A stretch of DNA of 64,000 nt from Psychrobacter immobilis. Lineage in GTDB: Bacteria; Pseudomonadota; Gammaproteobacteria; Pseudomonadales; Moraxellaceae. The notes under the pieces were generated by a model. That model saw nothing but the letters and a program-made list of their open reading frames with translations, was not told the origin of the DNA and did not search any database. The stretch covers positions 62,001-126,000 of the forward strand of contig NZ_CAJGZN010000010.1 of the NCBI RefSeq assembly GCF_904846235.1, in the 5' to 3' direction. The translations under genes and the position numbers were made by a program. Shown piece after piece: positions 55,016 through 61,729 of the stretch (positions within the stretch are counted from its first letter, which is position 1; every line of letters begins with the position of its first letter).

Positions 55016-56122
55016 ATGTCAAATAACCGCCGTCCAGCCTATGCAACAATTGCTATCATCGCCGTGGTTATCATTGCCACAGCGGCGGTTATTTTGTGGT
55101 TCAAGCCTAGTAATGATGTAAATTCAACTTCAACCAAACCGTCCGTCTCTGATAATGAGAGTAGCGAGTCAGTGATAACTGAGTTGGCTGCGGGACAAGT
55201 CGTAAAAGCGACAATGACACCCAGCCAGTCTCAATTTGTCACAGGATTAGAAAATTTACCACGCTCATTAAAGGGCACCCAAATTGATGGTGAAATTATC
55301 ATCGATGAAAATAAACAGTTGGTCGTCACTGAAGGTCTGCGGCGTTTGTTTGATTATTTTTTATCCGCCCTAGGTGAGGAAGAAGATGCGACTATATTTG
55401 CCCGTGTGGAGAGTTATATTCGCCATCACACGCCAGAGCCTGCCGCTAGTCAAGCAGTCACTATTTTTAATCAATATGTTGCTTACCTTAAAGCACTTCC
55501 TGAGATAGAAAAGCGCTATGGTAATCTGCAATTACAGGCGACCAAAAGTGGCGAGCTGGATTTGAACGCAGTTGCCCAACAAAAACAAGATATCGCTAAT
55601 CTACGACAGCAGTACTTTGATAAGCAAACTATTACAGCATTTTTTGGCGCAGAGGATGATTACGATAGTTATAGTATAGAGATGGTCAGAATTGACCAAA
55701 ATAAGCAAATGTCTGACGCACAGAAACAAGCTGCCCGTCAGGACTATATCAGTCGATTGCCAGAGAATGCGACTAAAAGCAATATCATGCAACAAGCCAA
55801 TATTAGCGAATTGATGACTCGCACTGAACAGATGAAAGCTCGCGGTGCAACGCCCGAGGAATTATATAATATGCGCCGAGAGCTAGTAGGCGCACCAGCA
55901 GCAGAAAGGCTGGCACAAGTAGATCAAGAAGACGCTAATTTTGACCAACGCTTCACCCAGTATGAAACTCAAAAGAATCGCTTATTAAGCCAAGGTGTCG
56001 ATGTAGCCCAAGCGCAAATTCAGATAGATCAGCTTGAACAGCAACTATTTAATGACACTGAGCGTAAGCGTCTGGATGGCTATGCGGCATTGCAACGACA
56101 GCAAGCCGTGAATAATCCCTAA
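55016..56122 (+). CDS. Lipase-specific foldase (Lif/LipB chaperone)
   Basis: A 368-residue membrane-anchored periplasmic chaperone. The N-terminal membrane segment spans about 10-29. The foldase signature RRLFDYFLSALGE, near 111-123, is the family motif essential for activity. The rest is helical and rich in Gln and Ala, ending in paired helices that embrace the lipase. It starts 46 bases after the lipase stop and must act on it; the pair is almost certainly cotranscribed. Length matches Pseudomonas and Acinetobacter foldases. Confidence 0.95.
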   Translation: MSNNRRPAYATIAIIAVVIIATAAVILWFKPSNDVNSTSTKPSVSDNESSESVITELAAGQVVKATMTPSQSQFVTGLENLPRSLKGTQIDGEIIIDENKQLVVTEGLRRLFDYFLSALGEEEDATIFARVESYIRHHTPEPAASQAVTIFNQYVAYLKALPEIEKRYGNLQLQATKSGELDLNAVAQQKQDIANLRQQYFDKQTITAFFGAEDDYDSYSIEMVRIDQNKQMSDAQKQAARQDYISRLPENATKSNIMQQANISELMTRTEQMKARGATPEELYNMRRELVGAPAAERLAQVDQEDANFDQRFTQYETQKNRLLSQGVDVAQAQIQIDQLEQQLFNDTERKRLDGYAALQRQQAVNNP

Positions 56123-56471
56123 TTACCATCACTAGCTATCGTCACTAGCTATCATCAATAACCATCAATAGTCATCGTTGATAGGGATGGGCAAAGTGAG
56201 CAAGATTATAGTTAGCAGCTCATTTAGGTATTGGCAAGAGCAAGTAGCTAGATATTTGCAAAGTAGTACAAAATGCATTCCGAATAACTACTCAGTTTAT
56301 GATGACACCTCCCTGTGAGCCATGCACAATATTGTCATTGTTTAGAGCATTAAATAAAACAATAAATGAATCATAATAAGTCTGAGCTTTTACTATGTTT
56401 ATTAGAGCTAATGGCTCAAGTAGATAGGATGTCTAGTAAAAGTATCGGATGCAATACAGCGAGGAGTTGAT
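56123..56471. other. Gene-free stretch after the foldase gene
   Basis: A 349-bp gap with no ORF. It begins with short imperfect direct repeats (see 56127-56178). It ends with the promoter area of the META lipoprotein gene. Nothing else was recognised. Confidence 0.45.
56127..56178. repeat. Short imperfect tandem repeats
   Basis: Two copies of TCACTAGCTATC followed by CATCAATAACCATCAATAGTCATC, a run of CATCA-type units. Probably a slippage product, with no known function. Confidence 0.7.
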
Positions 56472-56957
56472 ATGAAAAACATGAGTAAAGTAATGATGGC
56501 CGCGACATTGGCAGTTGGTACACTTGCTGCGGGTTGTCAGACGACGAATTTGCCTGCGCCAGTTAACCAACCAATCACTGCAGATGTCTTGCAAGCACAC
56601 AACTGGCAGCTTGTTGATGCCAAACGTAGCAATGGTGATAAAGTAACGCAGCTATTTTTTGACCCAGCCAAGCCGTTAACGTTAAATTTCATGAATGATA
56701 ACGGTAGAGATTACGTGGCATTTATGAATACCTGTAATAGCATGGGTGCTGGATATAGCGTCGCAAATGGTGAAGTCGAGATTAAAAACGGCATCAGTAC
56801 TATGATGGCATGTCCTGAACCGCAAGCCAGCTTTGATACTGCTGCCTTAGCCACTGTACAAGGTAAGTATAGCCTTAGTAAGAATGCCAATAATGTGCCG
56901 ATCTTGACCATTAAAAACGATGATCAAGTCGCTTATTTTAAAGCCGTTGCGAAGTAG
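56472..56957 (+). CDS. META-domain (HslJ-like) lipoprotein
   Basis: A 161-residue lipoprotein. The lipobox LAAGC puts the modified cysteine at residue 22. The META/HslJ domain shows the starter HNWQLVDA near 43-50, and the core NTCNSMGAGYSVANG and ISTMMACPEP near 86-117 with the paired cysteines usual in this family. E. coli HslJ is linked with heat shock and novobiocin resistance, but the molecular role is unclear. Single gene, followed by a terminator about 80 bases on. Confidence 0.9.
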   Translation: MKNMSKVMMAATLAVGTLAAGCQTTNLPAPVNQPITADVLQAHNWQLVDAKRSNGDKVTQLFFDPAKPLTLNFMNDNGRDYVAFMNTCNSMGAGYSVANGEVEIKNGISTMMACPEPQASFDTAALATVQGKYSLSKNANNVPILTIKNDDQVAYFKAVAK

Positions 56958-57035
56958 CTTAATAATTGAGTAAAAAGTTTGACTGGCTCGTGAACTTAAG
57001 CAATTAAAGTTGCTCATTTAAAGCTACTCTTCTTG

Positions 57036-57073
57036 AAACGCAAAATGCCTCGCTATCAAGTGGGGCGTTTTTT
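57036..57073 (+). terminator. Terminator after the META lipoprotein gene
   Basis: Stem AACGC(...)GCGTT with an inner GCCTC/GGGGC pairing, and a T7 tract. It lies about 80 bases past the stop. Confidence 0.8.
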
Positions 57074-57234
57074 TCATCCAAAGTTTGACTCAGTTTAGGC
57101 TACACTAGAGCCATAACCCTATAATACCTTTGATATCGTAAGATACTAGCTATGGCGTTGAGTCGGCAACAGTGACGATAGTTTTTTAATTATTCACAAT
57201 ACTTTTATCATTAGGATCTATTGGATACCACGCT

Positions 57235-58206
57235 ATGTTTGAAACCATAAAAGTCATTACTACGATAGCTATAGTTACCGTCCTCACTGGCTGTCAGACA
57301 TTACCTAATACCTCAGTAAAAAAGCCAACCAGTACAGTCGAGACCAATCCGCTGACTGCACGTATGCCAGCGATTGATCGCCGAGGATACATTGCCTACA
57401 TAGAAGAGCAGGGCGTAGGTACGGCAAAAGTATCGTCACTCTATAGTATCCGTCCTGACGGTAGCGATCGTCAGCTCATCGATCAGCTTAATGGCTATAT
57501 CTATGCGCCAGCATGGTCGGCAAACGGACAGCTGCTTGCATACAGCAAACAAGCCCCGCGTGAGCATCCCAAAATTTATATCTATGATCGTAGTAGCAAT
57601 ACGCGCAACCTAGTAGTAAATGCTGAAGGCAGTAATATGTCAGCGTCATTTTCACCCGATGGTCAAGATTTGCTCTATAGCTCTACAGTCGGGGGTAATT
57701 CTGATATCTATAAGATGCGTCTGAGCGATGGTAAGACCCAGCAGTTAACGACCCTGCCGAGTACAGAGGTACAGCCTAGTTATGCTGCTGATGGCAAGAG
57801 CTTTGTCTATACCAGCGATAAAGTCCGTGCTGGACGACCGCGAATTTATCGTTATGACTTCGCTACGGGCAATGCGACACCTGTATCAACAAATGGGTAT
57901 GTGGCCAGTCCTCAGCTTAGCTTAGATGGTCAGCGTATGGCCTACTTAAATGGTCGCAAGGCGGCTGTCATGACCTTGACGACGGGACAGGTGGTCAACC
58001 TGGCAGAAACAGGGCTTGATGAGCCTGCACGTCTATCTCCATCTGGCAATTATGCCGTCTATCCAACTCGCCGCTTGAGTGTGGGCGGGCAAGCAGCAGG
58101 CCAAAGTAATGGTAGTCTAGTTATCCATTCGCTGTCAGGTAATACCAGCTATGCCATCAGTGGCCAAGATGGTGGAGTCGTGCGGTCACCGATATGGGGT
58201 CGTTAG
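57235..58206 (+). CDS. TolB-like beta-propeller lipoprotein
   Basis: A 323-residue lipoprotein with the lipobox LTGC at Cys20. Repeated propeller blades follow, recognisable by the PD40 pattern (W-S/F-S-P-DG-Q-LLYSS; PSYAADGKSFVYTSD; SPQLSLDGQRMAY). This is the WD40-like fold of TolB's C-terminal domain, but the Tol-Pal genes are absent and TolB's N-terminal domain is not present. It probably binds a partner in the periplasm. It stands alone; the following flotillin-linked genes start 140 bp on and read the same way, so a link is possible but unproven. Confidence 0.85.
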   Translation: MFETIKVITTIAIVTVLTGCQTLPNTSVKKPTSTVETNPLTARMPAIDRRGYIAYIEEQGVGTAKVSSLYSIRPDGSDRQLIDQLNGYIYAPAWSANGQLLAYSKQAPREHPKIYIYDRSSNTRNLVVNAEGSNMSASFSPDGQDLLYSSTVGGNSDIYKMRLSDGKTQQLTTLPSTEVQPSYAADGKSFVYTSDKVRAGRPRIYRYDFATGNATPVSTNGYVASPQLSLDGQRMAYLNGRKAAVMTLTTGQVVNLAETGLDEPARLSPSGNYAVYPTRRLSVGGQAAGQSNGSLVIHSLSGNTSYAISGQDGGVVRSPIWGR

Positions 58207-58346
58207 AGAAGTATGTCATGCCGTGATATGTATATAAACTTATTTGTAAAACAGCATAAGTTTATAAATATTAAGTGAAGAGCCTTAGCTTTTGTAGTAG
58301 GTTATTACACATAGAAGATTAGGTTCACAAAGGGAGAACCCGCGTA

Positions 58347-59003
58347 ATGCAAGAGGCTTTTTTCGCGTTCATCACCAAAATAAGTTTATATCCAACGATT
58401 GTTTTCACAGGTCTTGTGATGTTCGTTACTCTATACTGGGTGGTATCTTTACTCGGCATGGCAGATATGGACAGCGTGGATGTTGGAGAGTCAGGTAGTG
58501 ATGCTGCTGTCTCTGATTTATCATCGACCGGTTTTTTTACAGGCCTCATGCTGAAGTTTGGTCTCTACGGTGTGCCTTTAGTCATTATATTGAGCTTAGT
58601 TAGTTTAATCGGTTGGTTATTGAGCTATTTGTATACCAGTTTCTTACATCAAAACTTTGACTCTGGTGTTTTGTATTACGTGTTTGGCACAGGGGCACTA
58701 ATATTCGTATTGGTCGTTTCTATGTGGCTGACAGGCATGATCATTTCACCCATCCGCAAAAACATTGCCAGAATCCCCAAACGTAATTCTGCTAATAATG
58801 TAGGCAAAATCGCGATTGTGCGTACACTTAGTGTGACGGACAAGCACGGTGAGGCAGAGTTGAATGATGGCGGTGCAGGTTTGATACTCAAGGTTCGTTC
58901 AGACAACAGCACTAGCTTACTGAAAAAGGGCGATCGAGTGATGTTGGTCGCGTATTTAGAGGAAAAAAATACCTATCAAGTCACTCCTGTTGAAGATAAA
59001 TAA
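58347..59003 (+). CDS. YqiJ-like membrane protein with OB-fold domain
   Basis: A 218-residue protein with three membrane segments at about 12-36, 70-95 and 113-133. A cytoplasmic OB-fold-like domain (about 145-217) follows; NVGKIAIVRTLSVTDKHGEAEL and GDRVMLVAYLEEKNTYQV are its visible strands. This layout matches YqiJ of E. coli, always encoded beside the flotillin YqiK, and is related to NfeD-type proteins that pair with SPFH proteins. AGGGAG lies before the ATG. It is the first of a probable three-gene module with the flotillin and the DUF3686 ATPase genes. Confidence 0.85.
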   Translation: MQEAFFAFITKISLYPTIVFTGLVMFVTLYWVVSLLGMADMDSVDVGESGSDAAVSDLSSTGFFTGLMLKFGLYGVPLVIILSLVSLIGWLLSYLYTSFLHQNFDSGVLYYVFGTGALIFVLVVSMWLTGMIISPIRKNIARIPKRNSANNVGKIAIVRTLSVTDKHGEAELNDGGAGLILKVRSDNSTSLLKKGDRVMLVAYLEEKNTYQVTPVEDK

Positions 59004-59281
59004 TTATAAATCGTTTAGTCGATACGACTTTCTATCATCGCTTTTAGCATAGAGTAAACTCGAAAATAAGATAAACCCTGATAAACAATAAACAGCCATT
59101 GAGCTAAAAAACCTCTATTTTTACATCATACGAACGGTTTTAAATTTAGTTATGGTCGGTTCAACTAGTTTAGATATGAGAAAGGCAAGTGAAACTGCTA
59201 CATAGAGGAGTTGAGCAAACCGGATCGAACATCTGATGGATATAGAACTGACTATAGAATGTTTCAATTAAAGGAATAAAC

Positions 59282-61357
59282 ATGGACATACTCATTATCG
59301 TCGGCGTGGTTGTGGTGCTGGCGTTTGTTTTCATTATGGCAGCACTGTTGATGCTCAAAGCCTTTTACTTCAAGGTTGAGCAGGGCAAAGCACTAATTAT
59401 CAACGGTGTGAGCAAAATAGCTGTACGTTTTGATGGTGGCTTTGTTTGGCCAGTTATTAATAAAAAAGAGCTGATGAGAATATCACTCATCACGTTAGAA
59501 GTGGATAGACGCGGTAAAGAAGGACTGATTTGCGCCGATAACATGCGTGCTGATATCACAGTCGCATTTTATCTACGTGTCAATGAAACCGAAGAAGATG
59601 TGCTAAAAGTCGCCAAATCGGTTGGGGTTGAGAGAGCTTCAGATAAAGTCGCTGTTAATGAGCTGTTTAATGCCAAGTTTTCAGAGGCGCTAAAAACAGT
59701 TGGTAAGCAAATAGATTTCGTTAAATTGTTTGAAAACCGCAGCGAGTTTCGTGACAGTATCGTTCAAGAAATCGGTAACGATCTAAACGGCTATGTCTTA
59801 GAAGATGTCGCAATCGATTATCTAGAGCAAACACCGAAAGTATCGTTGGACTCAAGTAATATTCTAGATGCTGAAGGTATCAAAAAGATTACTCAGCTAA
59901 CGGCTTTTCAAAACGTTATTACCAATGAGCTTGAGCGTGATGAAGAGCTAGCGGTTAAGAAAAAGAACGTTGAAACCAGAGAGGCGATGCTAGAGCTTGA
60001 GCGTCAACAAGCCGATGCTGAAGCCAAGCAAAAGCGTGAAATATCGTCAGTGATTGCCCGTGAAACGGCTGAAACTCGTAAGATTGAAGAAGAAGAGCGT
60101 AAGAAGTCAGAAACAGCCGTCATCATGGTTGAGCAGGACTTAGCGATTCAGCGAGAGAATCAGCAACGTGAAATTGAAGTAGCAGGTCAAAATCGTCTGC
60201 GTGCAGTTGTCATCGAAGAAGAGAAGGTTACGCGTGCCCGTGACTTAGAAATCGTCTCTCGTGAGCGTGAAGTTGACTTGCAACGCATCGAGGCTGAACG
60301 TGCGATTGAACTTGAGAAAAAAGAAATCGCCAATGTCATCCGCGAGCGTATTGCGGTCGACAAAACAGTGGCGCAAGAAGAAGAGCGTATCAAAGAAGTT
60401 CGCGAAGTTAGTGAAGCGCAGCGTTCTAAGCAGACACGCGTGCTAGCAGCAGAAGCCGATGCGGAAGAAATCAAAGTACGTCAGGTGAAAAAAGCCGAAG
60501 CCGAAGAGCTGTCAGCCAAGCATAAAGCCGTTGAAATCACTACGCTTGCTACGGCTAACCTTGAAGCCTCTGCCAAAGAGTCAGAAGCCAAAATCAGAAT
60601 GGCTGAAGGTATTAAAGCCGAAGAGTCTGCACATGGCTTTGCTGAAGCTGCTATCCAAGAAGCTAAGTCGGTCTCTATGGAAAAAGAAGGCATTGCTAGA
60701 GCCAATATTATTAAAGCGACTGGACAAGCTGAAGCGCAGTCAGAGCGTGAAAAAGGTATGGCAGATGCTGAGGTTATCGCGGCTCGCGGTGAATCTAAGG
60801 CGAAAGCTGAGCGTGACATTGGTATGGTCGATGCAGAGATTATTGCTGCTCGTGGTCAATCTACTGCCAAGGCTGAACGTGAAAAAGGTATGGCAGATGC
60901 TGAAATCATCGCAGCTCGCGGTGAGTCTAATGCCAAAGCAGAACGCGAAGTTGGACTGGCAAAAGCCGAAGTCACTCGTGCACATTTCCAAGCCGAAGCA
61001 GATGGTTTGGTCGAGAAATTCAATGCAATGGGTAGCATGAATAAAGAAGCACGTGAGCACGAAGAGTTCCGCATGAGTCTTGAGACAGCCTTGCAAGAAG
61101 CACTGGCATCGATCGACGCAGGTAAAGAGATTGCCAAAGAAAATGCTGAAGTATTGGCAGTGGCACTACAAAAAGCCAAAATCGATATTGTTGGCGGCGA
61201 AGCGCATTTCTTTGATAACTTTGCCAAGTCGCTGTCTATCGGTAAAGCCATCGATGGCCTAGCCGGTAAGTCAGATACGTTGAGCGGTATTATCAATGGC
61301 GTAATGGCCAGTCAAGCCATGAAATCAAACCAAAAAAATGATGATAAAACGGTTTAA
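59282..61357 (+). CDS. Flotillin (YqiK-like SPFH protein)
   Basis: A 691-residue membrane scaffold protein. An N-terminal membrane segment (about 2-25) precedes the SPFH/band 7 domain (about 30-200). About 400 residues of Glu/Ala/Lys/Arg-rich coiled coil follow. Residues about 485-570 hold a 22-residue unit repeated about four times around MADAEIIAARGES-AKAER, near-identical at DNA level. Flotillins organise membrane microdomains; YqiK affects membrane fluidity and motility in E. coli. The C-terminus is polar. It lies 278 bp after the YqiJ-like gene and is followed by a terminator. Confidence 0.93.
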   Translation: MDILIIVGVVVVLAFVFIMAALLMLKAFYFKVEQGKALIINGVSKIAVRFDGGFVWPVINKKELMRISLITLEVDRRGKEGLICADNMRADITVAFYLRVNETEEDVLKVAKSVGVERASDKVAVNELFNAKFSEALKTVGKQIDFVKLFENRSEFRDSIVQEIGNDLNGYVLEDVAIDYLEQTPKVSLDSSNILDAEGIKKITQLTAFQNVITNELERDEELAVKKKNVETREAMLELERQQADAEAKQKREISSVIARETAETRKIEEEERKKSETAVIMVEQDLAIQRENQQREIEVAGQNRLRAVVIEEEKVTRARDLEIVSREREVDLQRIEAERAIELEKKEIANVIRERIAVDKTVAQEEERIKEVREVSEAQRSKQTRVLAAEADAEEIKVRQVKKAEAEELSAKHKAVEITTLATANLEASAKESEAKIRMAEGIKAEESAHGFAEAAIQEAKSVSMEKEGIARANIIKATGQAEAQSEREKGMADAEVIAARGESKAKAERDIGMVDAEIIAARGQSTAKAEREKGMADAEIIAARGESNAKAEREVGLAKAEVTRAHFQAEADGLVEKFNAMGSMNKEAREHEEFRMSLETALQEALASIDAGKEIAKENAEVLAVALQKAKIDIVGGEAHFFDNFAKSLSIGKAIDGLAGKSDTLSGIINGVMASQAMKSNQKNDDKTV

Positions 61358-61430
61358 TTCTATATCAGGTCGAATTGACTGATATTTATATATCTAGCAT
61401 TAGTAAGCAACATTAATATCAGTAAATTAT

Positions 61431-61456
61431 CTGTCGTTTAGGCGGCAGTTTTTTTT
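61431..61456 (+). terminator. Terminator after the flotillin gene
   Basis: Stem CTGTCG/CGGCAG (one G-U pair), 6-base loop and T8 tract, 74 bases past the stop. Confidence 0.88.
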
Positions 61457-61496
61457 GGCTAACTCAGGGTGATTCAGAATGACGAATCATGATGAG

Positions 61497-61548
61497 TTGG
61501 CTAATCTAAAAAATCAGCCGTGACCACTCGTTTTTTTAGATTAGCCAA
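61497..61548. repeat. 17-bp perfect inverted repeat upstream of the DUF3686 gene
   Basis: TTGGCTAATCTAAAAAA at 61497-61513 is the exact reverse complement of 61532-61548, around an 18-base loop. A second TTGGCTAA lies just before it, near 61455, and pairs weakly with TGAGTTGGC. It has A and T runs on both arms, so it could be a bidirectional terminator or a regulatory site. Confidence 0.85.
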
Positions 61549-61729
61549 GTGCTTCTTTACTTTCAATGATTCTTTATTGCCCAAAATTCTCTTATAGTGG
61601 ATTCAGTTTAAAAGAGATACAAGGCAACCGAGTGCAGATGTATATGTGATACTTCAAGCGAGGTTAACGCTGTAGCTCTTTTATAAAGGATTGACTATAT
61701 TATGTAAAAACAGAAACGGACGAGCAACG

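Larger units (their letters stand above)
61358..61729. other. Gene-free stretch between the flotillin and DUF3686 genes
   Basis: A 372-bp gap. It holds the flotillin terminator, then a large 17-bp perfect inverted repeat, both listed separately. The remainder should hold the promoter of the following gene. No ORF was seen. Confidence 0.6.

Noticed and set aside
56127..56178. Possible CRISPR-like direct repeats after the foldase gene
   Set aside because: Units are only about 12 bases, spacers are absent and no cas genes are in the window.
57235..58206. tolB of the Tol-Pal system
   Set aside because: It lacks the TolB N-terminal domain, carries a lipobox and has no tolQRA or pal neighbours, so only TolB-like was called.
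60187..61296. Long open frames opposite and in other frames of the flotillin tail
   Set aside because: They result from the repeated Glu/Ala/Lys codons of the coiled coil. The SPFH frame is the only one with a family match.
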